Positions 50,357 through 59,269 of a DNA stretch of 64,000 bases are shown here, one piece after another. Both the position numbers and the translations under genes were made by a program. Origin of the DNA: Clostridium_AW sp040797845 (GTDB taxonomy: Bacteria; Bacillota; Clostridia; Clostridiales; Clostridiaceae); the NCBI GenBank assembly GCA_040797845.1, contig JBFNFA010000014.1, positions 1-64,000 of the forward strand, read 5' to 3'. The number at the start of each line of letters is the position of its first letter. Position 1 is the stretch's first letter. Under the pieces are notes generated by a model. That model saw only the letters and a list, made by a program, of their open reading frames with translations. It searched no databases and was not told the origin of the DNA.

Positions 50357-51781
50357 TTATTTATTTAATACTATTGTAAATTTACATCCTTTATCTATGT
50401 CACTCTCTAAATACACTCTTCCACCATGCTTTTCTACAATAGTTTTAGTTATTGTTAATCCTAATCCGGTTCCTCCACTCCTAGAGTTTCTTGATGTATC
50501 TACTCTAACAAACGGATTAAATATATCCTCAGATAAATCCTTAGGTATACCTATACCGTTATCTTGTACTACAATTTTTACTATATTTTCAAACTCTTCA
50601 ACCTCTATATTTAATTTAGTGTTAGGTGGATTATACCTTATACTATTAGATATTAAATTTCCAATAGCTCTATCCAAACTATAGTAATCAAAATTGGCAT
50701 ATATAGCCTTTTCAGGTATTGCAAAATTATATTCTATGTTTTTTTCTTCCATGGTAGGTATATATATAGCAATTAATTCTCTTAAGAATTCGCAAATGTT
50801 TTCCTTCTTTAAACTTAATTCGAAATCTATACTCTCAAATTTAGATAACTCAAATAAATCAGTAATTAAATCATTTATTCTTATACTATTTTTTTCTATT
50901 ATATTTAAATATTTGATTCTTTCTTCCTCATCTAAGTTGTGATTATTCACTAATAGATTTGAATATCCCCTTATACTTACTAAAGGATTTTTCAAATCAT
51001 GAGAAATGTCCATTATAAGTCTCCTTCTATTTTCTTCGGACTTCTCCTTTAACTTTCTTTCTTCCTCTATCTTTTCTACCATTAGATTAAAAGCATACCC
51101 CAGATTCCCAAATTCATTTCTTGATCTAACATTTATTCTAGCAGAATAATCTCCTTTAGATATAGACTTAACTCCATTCATAAGCTCCTTTAAAGGTTTA
51201 GTTAAATTTCTTGATGTTAATTTTGCATATATAATCATTATAATTGTAAATATTATTATATAAAGTAATATGGCCGTAATAAAAAACAATCTAACACTAA
51301 TAAATACAGGTGATTTTTTTATTCCATTATTAAAATACTTATCATTAGGTAGATATACTAAAAGATAAAAATCATTCTCCTTATCATAAGCTATGGAGTA
51401 TATGAACTTCTCTTGAGTAAACATATCTTGAGCAGACATTTTAATCAACATTTTATCTAATTCATCTCTAGAGTATTGTGATCTTTTTACTTCTGCTTTT
51501 CCCTTAGTATGTACCACCTTTAAATCTTTATCTAATATCTCAATCCATCCATTTACTTTCAATATTTCTTCTACGTCGATTTCCTTATATTCTTTAGAAA
51601 TAATGTTTTCTGCTACTAATTTAGAATCTTCACTACTCATCATCATATTTATAGGAAAATATAAAGTAACCCACATAGCTATAGTTCCAAAAAAGAATAC
51701 TAAAAATATAAAAAACATTATCAAACTAGATATTAAATAATTTTTCAACAATAAATTAGATATTTTTTTTCTAGCTCTCAT
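50357..51781 (-). CDS. Sensor histidine kinase (HAMP)
   Basis: The 474-aa kinase has a membrane helix near 12-42, an extracellular sensor of about 120 residues, a second helix near 165-190, HAMP, then the H-box MDISHDLKNPL and ATPase lobe with N-box (NLISNSIRY) and DNGIGIPKDL. The gene overlaps the response regulator by 11 bases. Like many Firmicutes kinases with this build it may sense the cell envelope; there is no adjacent target gene. Confidence 0.92.
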   Translation of the reverse strand: MRARKKISNLLLKNYLISSLIMFFIFLVFFFGTIAMWVTLYFPINMMMSSEDSKLVAENIISKEYKEIDVEEILKVNGWIEILDKDLKVVHTKGKAEVKRSQYSRDELDKMLIKMSAQDMFTQEKFIYSIAYDKENDFYLLVYLPNDKYFNNGIKKSPVFISVRLFFITAILLYIIIFTIIMIIYAKLTSRNLTKPLKELMNGVKSISKGDYSARINVRSRNEFGNLGYAFNLMVEKIEEERKLKEKSEENRRRLIMDISHDLKNPLVSIRGYSNLLVNNHNLDEEERIKYLNIIEKNSIRINDLITDLFELSKFESIDFELSLKKENICEFLRELIAIYIPTMEEKNIEYNFAIPEKAIYANFDYYSLDRAIGNLISNSIRYNPPNTKLNIEVEEFENIVKIVVQDNGIGIPKDLSEDIFNPFVRVDTSRNSRSGGTGLGLTITKTIVEKHGGRVYLESDIDKGCKFTIVLNK

Positions 51782-52463
51782 ACTCTATTTTCTCCATTTT
51801 ATACCCAATGCCTCTGATGGTTTTTAAATATTTAGGATCTTTAGGATTGTCTTCAATTTTATCTCTTATATGGCTTATGTGAACCATTATAGTGTTGTCA
51901 TCTTCATAGTATGGATCTCCCCATACATTTTCATATATTTGCTTTTTTGTGTGGACCCTTCCTATATTATCCATAAACATTTCCAATATTTTATATTCTT
52001 TTGCATTTAAATCCAAATGAATATCATTTTTATAAACAGCGCAACTATCCTTATCTATTTTCAGCTCTCCATTGATTATTTCATTTTTATGTGAAACTCC
52101 ATACTTATAAGTTCTTCTAAGTAAAGCTTGAACTCTAGCTATAACTTCAATTGTATTAAATGGCTTTACTATATAATCATCAGCACCAAGACCTAATCCT
52201 AATATTTTATCTCCTTCACCTAATCTTGCAGTTAAAAATATAACTGGAACTTCACTTTTTTCTCTTATCTTGTTTAGCACCTTAAACCCATCTAGCTTTG
52301 GTAACATTATATCTAATAATATTAAATCTACTTTATTATTTTCAAAGATCTTAATTGCCTCAATTCCATCTTCTGCTTCGTATACGTTATAACCTTCTTT
52401 TATTAAATGTAACTGTAATAGCTCTCTTATATCTTGTTCATCTTCTACTATTAGGATATTCAT
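51771..52463 (-). CDS. OmpR-family response regulator
   Basis: The 230-aa protein has a receiver domain with phospho-acceptor Asp51 (LLDIMLPKLDG) and Lys in IVKPF, and a C-terminal winged helix (about 130-228). It pairs with the overlapping kinase. GGGGGA lies before the ATG. Upstream is the terminator of the chemoreceptor gene. Confidence 0.93.
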   Translation of the reverse strand: MNILIVEDEQDIRELLQLHLIKEGYNVYEAEDGIEAIKIFENNKVDLILLDIMLPKLDGFKVLNKIREKSEVPVIFLTARLGEGDKILGLGLGADDYIVKPFNTIEVIARVQALLRRTYKYGVSHKNEIINGELKIDKDSCAVYKNDIHLDLNAKEYKILEMFMDNIGRVHTKKQIYENVWGDPYYEDDNTIMVHISHIRDKIEDNPKDPKYLKTIRGIGYKMEKIEYES

Positions 52464-52501
52464 AATTCTGTCCCCCTTTTCTTATAATATTATATCACAT
52501 C

Positions 52502-52535
52502 AAAACCCTATGCATACACTCATGCATAGGGTTTT
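52502..52535 (-). terminator. Terminator between chemoreceptor and response-regulator genes
   Basis: AAAACCCTATGCAT and ATGCATAGGGTTTT form a 14-bp perfect stem with a 6-nt loop and T-runs. Confidence 0.88.
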
Positions 52536-52553
52536 AATAGTTTTATTCTGGTA

Positions 52554-54275
52554 TTAATCTAATTTTAGTTTAGTTAATCTTACCTTAAGTTCATCTGATT
52601 TACTGTTCAGGTTATTTATTGTTTCTGAAAGATCGTCTATAACCATTGATTGATTGTCAATAAATAATGATACTTCTTCTGCTGTTCTACTATTTTCTTC
52701 AGACACATTGGCTAGATTTTCAAATTTTTCTGTTATTACACTTATATTAGATGACATTTCTTCCGTAGAAGCTGAAACCTCTTCTACATTTTGTGACACT
52801 TCATTTATTGCATCTGCTATATGGGTAAACTTAAGAATTACATTCTCTACAAACTTATTTTGTTCACCATTGCTCTTATTTACTAATTCCATTGAATTTA
52901 CTGCATCTTCAATTCCTTTACTTACTTCCTCAATTAAGCTAAATATAGTTTTAGCAGATTTTGATGATTCTTCAGCTAACTTTCTAACTTCTTCAGCAAC
53001 AACGGCAAATCCTTTTCCTTGTTCTCCAGCACGTGCTGCTTCAATAGAAGCGTTGAGAGCTAGCAAATTAGTTTGAGCTGCTATAGCTCCTATAGTATCT
53101 GCAATACCGTTAATTTCTTTTGATTTTTCTCCTAAATGTTTAACTAAATCAGAAGTTTTGTTTACAACAGATGTGATCTCTTTTGAGCCTTCATCTAGTT
53201 TTTCCATTACCTTATTGCCTTCAAATGCATTATCGCTAGTGGAAATCGCCTGTTCAGTAACCACCTGAGAGTTATCTGCTATTATATTAATAGCATTGTT
53301 TATTTGAGCTACACCATAGGAAGTTTCACTTAATTCTTCACTTTGATTTTCAATTCTTTCTGATATACTCCTAACAGACTTTTTCATGACTCCATAACCT
53401 TCTGCAGTCCTGCTAAATGAATCTGTAACATCTTCTGTTGTGGTTTTTAATTCATTAGATAATTCACTTACGGTTTTTAAGGTATCTTGTATTGTGTCTA
53501 GCATTTTATTAGTATATAAGGCTAATTCTCCTATCTCATCATTTCTGTCTATCTCAATTCTCTTAGTTAAATCTCCTTCTAAAGATGCCATTTCTTTCAT
53601 CTTTTCTACTAGTTCTGTAATTGATCTTATCTGTTTCCTTGTAATTCCTCCCACAATAAATCTCATAACTAATAGATTTACAAACAAGAAAACTAATAAT
53701 ATAACTAGTCCTATCAATTGCATTCTAGCAAGGGATTGTAGATTAAAATCTACACCTAATATGAGCTTTTCTCCACCCTTCATTGTTACAGGCATGAATA
53801 TTGACGGCTCACTGGTTTTACCATCATCCCAAATTACAGTATTTTTTTTCAAGGCCTCTTCAAAATTTTCGATATGATATTCATCATCTACACTGTCGCC
53901 ATTATTAAAACGCTCTGTAGTGTCTCTTCCTATTAAATATTCCCACTGATTATTACCTTGATTACTAGCAACATATATTTTGCTAAAAATGCCTGCCCCT
54001 CCAGCTTGTAGATCATCTAAAGCTTTATCTATTTTTTTATAAGTCTCACTGCCTTCACCTTTACTTAGCAGTTCGTTTATATCCTTACCCTCTAATTCAT
54101 TTGTAATCATATGAGCTAGAGCAGGTCCACCTTTAAGCACAATAGTTTTAGTCACAGCTTTAACCGCGAAATATCCTCCCATTATTACTAATAGATAAAT
54201 TCCAACAATTATAGCCATAATACTCTTTGTCCATTGTTTTCTAAGACTTGATTTCTTTTTATGTATTTTAATCAT
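52554..54275 (-). CDS. Methyl-accepting chemotaxis protein
   Basis: The 573-aa receptor has a basic N-terminus and a helix (about 18-40), an extracellular single-Cache-like sensor of about 130 residues, a second helix (about 185-205), HAMP and the cytoplasmic hairpin with AQTNLLALNASIEAARAGE. Its ligand is unknown. It is the third chemoreceptor of the window, which shows a motile organism. The ATG at 54275 follows GAGGAGA. Confidence 0.94.
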   Translation of the reverse strand: MIKIHKKKSSLRKQWTKSIMAIIVGIYLLVIMGGYFAVKAVTKTIVLKGGPALAHMITNELEGKDINELLSKGEGSETYKKIDKALDDLQAGGAGIFSKIYVASNQGNNQWEYLIGRDTTERFNNGDSVDDEYHIENFEEALKKNTVIWDDGKTSEPSIFMPVTMKGGEKLILGVDFNLQSLARMQLIGLVILLVFLFVNLLVMRFIVGGITRKQIRSITELVEKMKEMASLEGDLTKRIEIDRNDEIGELALYTNKMLDTIQDTLKTVSELSNELKTTTEDVTDSFSRTAEGYGVMKKSVRSISERIENQSEELSETSYGVAQINNAINIIADNSQVVTEQAISTSDNAFEGNKVMEKLDEGSKEITSVVNKTSDLVKHLGEKSKEINGIADTIGAIAAQTNLLALNASIEAARAGEQGKGFAVVAEEVRKLAEESSKSAKTIFSLIEEVSKGIEDAVNSMELVNKSNGEQNKFVENVILKFTHIADAINEVSQNVEEVSASTEEMSSNISVITEKFENLANVSEENSRTAEEVSLFIDNQSMVIDDLSETINNLNSKSDELKVRLTKLKLD

Positions 54276-54387
54276 CTCCTCTTAAGTTCCATTGTATCAT
54301 AAAGAGTATTATACTAAATTTTTCCTTAAAATTCACTTCTTTTTTGATTATTTTACAATTTATTAAAAAAGAAAAACAAAAAACAAG

Positions 54388-54406
54388 AAGGACTCATAGA
54401 GTCCTT
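54388..54406 (-). terminator. Terminator of the 37-aa gene
   Basis: AAGGACTC-ATA-GAGTCCTT on the minus strand is followed by CTTGTTTTTTG. It separates the small gene from the chemoreceptor. Confidence 0.7.
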
Positions 54407-54421
54407 TATAAAATATATGGA

Positions 54422-54535
54422 TTATAAACTTACTACATTTTTTAAACTTTCATTTTCATTAACTGTTTTCTTTGTATCTATTGCTAAACAAATCACCTTA
54501 AATATTGTATTTATAATATTGAACACAGCTCTCAT
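54422..54535 (-). CDS. Small peptide gene candidate
   Basis: A 37-aa ORF (ATG 54535) with a GGGGGG sequence 7 bases before the start. The first half (MRAVFNIINTIFKVICLA) is an amphipathic or hydrophobic helix with one cysteine; the rest is polar. It has its own terminator and no overlap with other genes, so a real gene is plausible. I do not recognise it. Secreted-peptide and membrane-regulator roles are possible. Confidence 0.5.
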   Translation of the reverse strand: MRAVFNIINTIFKVICLAIDTKKTVNENESLKNVVSL

Positions 54536-54749
54536 AATTCATCCCCCCTAATATTCTTACGTTTATAATAATCCTCAATTACTACTAAGGCTTTCTTATT
54601 TAAAACTCATGTTGATCTTAAATTATGTTTCATTTGATACTTTAATTATACAATTATTGCAATCTACTATCTATTAATTTACCTTACAATCTTTAATATT
54701 AAAATTACAATTTTGTAATATAAAATAATATAAAAATTAATTAAAATAA
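54536..54749. other. Gene-free stretch with likely promoter of the 37-aa gene
   Basis: AT-rich DNA between the small gene and the eutH terminator. Apart from a TATTATAAA-like -10 near 54564-54574 I see nothing. Confidence 0.35.
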
Positions 54750-54782
54750 AAAAGCCTTAAGGATAATATCTTAAAGGCTTTT
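54750..54782 (-). terminator. Terminator of eutH
   Basis: AAAAGCCTT and AAGGCTTTT close a hairpin with an inner TTAAG/CTTAA-like part; TTTTTTATTTT follows on the minus strand. Confidence 0.75.
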
Positions 54783-54783
54783 C

Positions 54784-54808
54784 ATAATAATAATAATAAT
54801 AATAATAT
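54784..54808. repeat. (ATA)n microsatellite
   Basis: About eight copies of ATA lie between the eutH stop and its terminator. Such repeats are prone to length change; no function is implied. Confidence 0.7.
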
Positions 54809-54830
54809 ATACTGCGTACTATTTATTTTA

Positions 54831-55889
54831 TTAGGATAAATAATAGGAAAACACTAAACTAAAAACTCCACCAACAAATTTTGATATTATAAATGCTATA
54901 ACCATATCGGGAGCTACTCCAGATACAAAACCTAATTGTCCTCCTAGGACAAAAGCCCCACTTACGGCAAAGGCAGCACACATAGTCTTTCCTTTAGAAT
55001 CCATCTCTTTGAAGGTTCCAAAAATCAACAGATTATTAGCCAGATTTCCAAGGAGCCCACTAATGGAATAATTATTTATGCCAATCTTCTTCCCTATTCT
55101 ATCAAAGGATTTTTTAAATAATTTATTTATTATTTCCAACATCGGGTATGCTCCACCTAATACAAAGGCAATCTTTCCAACTACATAGGCTGATTCATTT
55201 AATGGTGCTAGTCCATGGACTATTTTTATATCCAATAATACTTCTCCACCAACTAAAATAAGTCCTATTATACTTAAAATTACTATGGCTCTACCAAAAA
55301 AATTAAAAACTTTAACAAGAACATTGGGGATTTTAATTAATCCAATGCTTAAAGCAATTGAAAACAATACAATAGGCAGCATATTCCACAATAAATTACT
55401 AAAATCTATACCCATGTATATCCCTGAAGCCAAAGCTCCAATAGGTATGGAAATAAAACCGATCATAGTTCCTTTAGAAAACTCTTCATAATCTTCTTTA
55501 GAAATCATACCTAAAGCTAGAGGTATTGAAAAGCTCATGGTAGCACCTAAGCTTGAAGCCAATATTATTCCAGAAAACAAAGCCATCTTTTCATTTGAAG
55601 CCATTAAGTTAGATATCTGCCACCCTCCCATATCCACTGCTAAGATAGATGCTGGAATTATAGATGGATCTATTCTTAGTCTATTTGATATCGGTATAAC
55701 TCCTTTAGATATCATGTTGCCTAGTACTGGCGCTAATGAGTATATACCTATCATTCCCATAGCTAAGGCTCCCATAGATTTTATCCCTTCACAAAACTTG
55801 TCCCCAATTTTAAATTTATTACCTAATATGTAATCTAAACCTCCCAGTATAAAACATATTCCTATTATGTACATTATAATTTTGTTCAA
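54831..55889 (-). CDS. eutH: Ethanolamine permease EutH
   Basis: The 352-aa protein has about ten hydrophobic segments and the EutH motifs LAVDMGGWQISN and GATMSFSIPLALGMI. It lets ethanolamine or protonated ethanolamine in. It stands alone here with its own terminator, apart from any eutABC or microcompartment genes. Another eut-type gene (eutJ) lies 7 kb further right. GGGGGA precedes the ATG at 55889. Confidence 0.9.
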   Translation of the reverse strand: MNKIIMYIIGICFILGGLDYILGNKFKIGDKFCEGIKSMGALAMGMIGIYSLAPVLGNMISKGVIPISNRLRIDPSIIPASILAVDMGGWQISNLMASNEKMALFSGIILASSLGATMSFSIPLALGMISKEDYEEFSKGTMIGFISIPIGALASGIYMGIDFSNLLWNMLPIVLFSIALSIGLIKIPNVLVKVFNFFGRAIVILSIIGLILVGGEVLLDIKIVHGLAPLNESAYVVGKIAFVLGGAYPMLEIINKLFKKSFDRIGKKIGINNYSISGLLGNLANNLLIFGTFKEMDSKGKTMCAAFAVSGAFVLGGQLGFVSGVAPDMVIAFIISKFVGGVFSLVFSYYLS

Positions 55890-56020
55890 CTAATGTTCCC
55901 CCTAAACTCATAGTAAAAACAATAATATTATACATTGTTATTCGCCGGTATGGAATAGCTCTAAATACTACTTTTATATTTACGTTTTTTATATACCTTC
56001 AAAATATACCTTCAAATATA

Positions 56021-56068
56021 AAAAAGTAGTTAAAATTTTGGTTGTTCTCAAACTTTTAACTACTTTTT
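56021..56068 (-). terminator. Terminator of the acid-sugar operon
   Basis: AAAAAGTAGTTAAAA (56021-56035) and TTTTAACTACTTTTT (56054-56068) form a 15-bp perfect stem with an 18-nt loop. Confidence 0.85.
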
Positions 56069-56074
56069 ATTATT

Positions 56075-57043
56075 CTAATTGAAGCTCTCTGCAACTTTTA
56101 TAGCATTTATCATGCTTTCTTCAGCAGCAATGCCTTTTCCTGCTATATCAAAGGCAGTACCATGATCTACAGAAGTTCTAACTATTGGAAGACCTAAAGT
56201 TATGTTTACTCCTGAATCAAAGGCTAATAATTTCATAGGTATATGTCCTTGATCATGATACATGGCCACTACTATATCATATTGTCCTCTATAAACTTTT
56301 AAAAACACAGTGTCTGGAGCTACAGGTCCTTCAACATCAATTTTTAATCCTTTACCTTCTAAAACAGCAGGGGTAATTTCTTCTATTTCTTCCCTGCCAA
56401 AAATTCCAGATTCACCAGCATGAGGATTGAGTCCTGCCACTGCTATTCTAGGATTTGATATCCCCATACTTTTTAAAGAGGAATAGGCTAATTTTATAAC
56501 ATCTAGCACCCTTTCTTTTTCAACTCTATTGCAAGCTTCCCTCAGAGATACATGAGTAGATGCATGTATAACTTTTAATTTATCGCTCCATAGCATCATA
56601 GCATATTTATCAGTGTGTGTAAGTTTTGCAAATATTTCTGTATGTCCATCAAAATTATGTCCTCCAAGGTGAAGAGCCTCTTTATTTAAAGGTGCTGTCA
56701 CTACTCCCTTTATTTTTTTCTCCATGGCCCATTTTATGGCTAACTCTACATACCTATAGGCAGCCTCTCCGCAAAGAGCAGATACTTCACCAATTCTAAA
56801 ATCATTCATAGATATGGGCAAAACATTTACTAGATTAATAGAATCTTTGTCAAAATCCACAATATCTTTTATAATATTTAACTTTTCATCTATGTTTAAT
56901 AATTTCATATAAAATTTAATTACTTCTTCACTACCAAATATTATAGATTTTTTTCTAAATTCTTCATTTCCATGTAAAGTTTTTAGAATAATTTCACATC
57001 CTACTCCTGCAGGATCTCCCATAGTTATTCCTAAGTAGTTCAT
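56075..57043 (-). CDS. PdxA2-type 4-phosphate-acid dehydrogenase
   Basis: The 322-aa enzyme belongs to the PdxA family, with metal-binding histidines in FDGHTEIFA, and MYHDQGHIP. PdxA itself works on 4-phosphohydroxy-threonine; next to a DUF1537 kinase, PdxA2 proteins instead oxidise 4-phospho-threonate (or erythronate), giving dihydroxyacetone phosphate and CO2. The gene abuts the kinase gene. This context, not the sequence alone, gives the assignment. Last gene of the operon. Confidence 0.85.
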   Translation of the reverse strand: MNYLGITMGDPAGVGCEIILKTLHGNEEFRKKSIIFGSEEVIKFYMKLLNIDEKLNIIKDIVDFDKDSINLVNVLPISMNDFRIGEVSALCGEAAYRYVELAIKWAMEKKIKGVVTAPLNKEALHLGGHNFDGHTEIFAKLTHTDKYAMMLWSDKLKVIHASTHVSLREACNRVEKERVLDVIKLAYSSLKSMGISNPRIAVAGLNPHAGESGIFGREEIEEITPAVLEGKGLKIDVEGPVAPDTVFLKVYRGQYDIVVAMYHDQGHIPMKLLAFDSGVNITLGLPIVRTSVDHGTAFDIAGKGIAAEESMINAIKVAESFN

Positions 57044-58257
57044 TATAGATCCTCCTTTAACTTACCTAAGCTATAGTATATATCCTCTTCCCTTCCAAAA
57101 GCTCCTGCTTTAGTAATCATTTTAAATCCATCAAATTTTCCACTCTTAATCTTCATAAGTGGTATTCCAGTGATAACTTCTTGTATGATAACGGAACCTA
57201 TAGCTTCACATTTATTTATAAAACTAATAGCAGTATCCCCTCCTGTCAAAAATACACCTGATACATGGCTAGATTTTAATATTTCTATTCCTATATCAGC
57301 TAAAGCCTCCTGAGTATATATGCTTACTTCTTCCTTTGACATGAATTTTTTAGCTCCCATATTTATGGCTTTTTCATAATCTTCTCTATTATAAGCTGAG
57401 CTTAAAATTAAATCTTTTCCTTTTGCTAAAATATCTATGCCTAAATCTACATAACTTTTTTTATTTACTCCATTTAATAATTTACCTACGTCTATTCTTA
57501 AAATACTAGTTCCATTTTTTTCAGCATATTTTAGTTGACTCCGTGAAACTTCACTGATACTACCTACTATAGCTAAAGAAGGTTTGAAAGGTTTTTTTAC
57601 AGTAAATATAGCATCCGCTAATCCAGCTGATCCCACCCACAATATCTTTTTATTAGTATTTATAGAAGCATTAACTATATGGATTAAATCCTCATCTCTT
57701 TCTCCATCAAAACTGTGTATTCTACTACATCCTAAGTCCATTTTCCCACTTCTTATTTCTAATAGACCATGATGTATAACTTTTTCCTCATAACCTCCTT
57801 GCAAAAGTTTGTTCAAATTATCCTCCTTTACTGGTTTTTTAGGGTCATTAGCTATTTCAGTTTCTATAATTCTTGTTTCATTAAGTCTGTGTATTTTATC
57901 TACAGTTGTTCTGCCTATCTTAGGAAATGCAGGTGCAAATATAATTAATTCAGGTTTATATATATCGTCTATAGCTTTTATTTCACTTACTAAATTTCCT
58001 CTTAGTGTAGAATCTACTTTTTTGTATACGAACTCAAATTCTTCTTTTAATATATCTCTTATATAATTTTTAACACTTTCATATGCTTCTTTTTCACCTA
58101 ATCCCCTGGATTCAGTATCTATAACACAAGAGGTATTAATTTCACATATATCTTTTAAATTTACAATAACTTGAGTTTCAATTCCTCTTTTTTTAAGTTG
58201 AACACCTGTATCATTTGCTCCTGTAAAATCATCTGCAATTATTAAATATTTAGGCAC
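57043..58257 (-). CDS. DUF1537 four-carbon acid-sugar kinase
   Basis: The 404-aa protein has the N-terminal DUF1537 domain (IADDFTGANDTGVQLKKRG, with the DDFTGA motif at about 8-13) and the C-terminal nucleotide-binding domain (VFLTGGDTA). These kinases phosphorylate D-threonate, L-threonate or D-erythronate at C4. Pairing with PdxA2 fits D-threonate kinase (DtnK). It overlaps the permease gene by 8 bases. The precise acid is uncertain because a dehydratase is also in the operon. Confidence 0.88.
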   Translation of the reverse strand: MPKYLIIADDFTGANDTGVQLKKRGIETQVIVNLKDICEINTSCVIDTESRGLGEKEAYESVKNYIRDILKEEFEFVYKKVDSTLRGNLVSEIKAIDDIYKPELIIFAPAFPKIGRTTVDKIHRLNETRIIETEIANDPKKPVKEDNLNKLLQGGYEEKVIHHGLLEIRSGKMDLGCSRIHSFDGERDEDLIHIVNASINTNKKILWVGSAGLADAIFTVKKPFKPSLAIVGSISEVSRSQLKYAEKNGTSILRIDVGKLLNGVNKKSYVDLGIDILAKGKDLILSSAYNREDYEKAINMGAKKFMSKEEVSIYTQEALADIGIEILKSSHVSGVFLTGGDTAISFINKCEAIGSVIIQEVITGIPLMKIKSGKFDGFKMITKAGAFGREEDIYYSLGKLKEDL

Positions 58258-59203
58258 TGGCTCCAGCTACCTCCCTTTTCTTATCTAATTTATCTAAATA
58301 GGATACAATAAGAGGACATAATATTGCTGTCACTATTACCGCTGCTGCAACTTGAGCTGTAGAGGCAGCAACATATTGTTGTAAAGATGGATCTGCTAAT
58401 GCCAAAGCTGCAGGAGTTCCCACTGCATTTCCTGCTGTAGTTCCTATGGCTGCTCCAACCGCCTTTCTTTTTCCAAATAGGGATGTAGCAAAATATCCAC
58501 CTAGTCCTGTAACAACAGCTGCTAAAACACCTAGCATAAGTCCTGGAACTCCTGCTTTAATTATGGTTCTAAAGTCCAGTGCAGCTCCTAAGGGAAAAGC
58601 AAAGAAAGGAATAAGTAACATCTGACCTTGGGCTAAAAAACTTCTCATATCTTCATCAAGATTTCCAAGAATAAATCCTATTAATATTGGAACAAGTACA
58701 GCTATAAATGCGATAAATGGTATATTGGCAAGGCCTGATATACCAAAAGCTAACATGGTAAAGAAAGGTCCATCATTTAAGGATAGTACAGATATAGCAC
58801 CAACGTCTGTTGAATCGCCATACTGACCAGCTAGTGCTGCATACATCCCACCATTTGAATTGGTGATTGCTGCTACTAAAGCAAGAGGAGTTAGTCCTAG
58901 CACTCCTGCATGGCCATATACCCTTCCTACAATCCAACCTATTAAAGCCCCTAAAACAAATTTTACAAAAGTTAAAACTGCGCCTTTATATAAAGGTTGT
59001 CCTGCCTGTTTAAAATCTATTTGAGCTCCATTACATAATACAAAAAGAGCTATAAATGCTGTAGCGCTGTCTTTAAAAAGTGCCGTAGTAAATCCACCTA
59101 TTTGCAAAGCTTGTGGAAAAAAAGTATTTATAGTTGCACCCATAAGTAACGGAATCACCATAAGTCCACCTGGTACTTTTTGAACAGTCTTCAATATTTT
59201 CAT
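58250..59203 (-). CDS. kdgT: 2-keto-3-deoxygluconate-permease-family transporter
   Basis: The 317-aa protein has about ten hydrophobic segments and the KdgT-family segments, including SNGGMYAALAGQYGD and GTTAGNAVGTPAALALADP. It imports a sugar acid. A 13-bp hairpin and a palindrome lie between it and the dehydratase gene, the latter touching its AGGAGGG ribosome-binding site. Substrate is taken to be the acid metabolised by the operon. Confidence 0.9.
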   Translation of the reverse strand: MKILKTVQKVPGGLMVIPLLMGATINTFFPQALQIGGFTTALFKDSATAFIALFVLCNGAQIDFKQAGQPLYKGAVLTFVKFVLGALIGWIVGRVYGHAGVLGLTPLALVAAITNSNGGMYAALAGQYGDSTDVGAISVLSLNDGPFFTMLAFGISGLANIPFIAFIAVLVPILIGFILGNLDEDMRSFLAQGQMLLIPFFAFPLGAALDFRTIIKAGVPGLMLGVLAAVVTGLGGYFATSLFGKRKAVGAAIGTTAGNAVGTPAALALADPSLQQYVAASTAQVAAAVIVTAILCPLIVSYLDKLDKKREVAGASA

Positions 59204-59213
59204 CTTATACCCT

Positions 59214-59262
59214 CCTAAATATATTTAGGATAGACTTTCTGAACTTTTACAGAAAGTCTATC
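59214..59262 (-). promoter_or_regulatory. Intercistronic hairpins before kdgT
   Basis: A 13-bp perfect stem (59229-59241 with 59250-59262, 8-nt loop) is followed on the minus strand by the 16-bp palindrome CCTAAATATATTTAGG (59214-59229), whose distal arm runs into the kdgT ribosome-binding site. There is no T-run, so this is not a simple terminator. Confidence 0.65.
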
Positions 59263-59269
59263 TATTTTA

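Noticed and set aside
54784..54808. (ATA)n repeat as a phase-variation switch
   Set aside because: It lies in a 3-prime untranslated region behind eutH, not in a promoter or coding sequence, so length change would have no clear effect.
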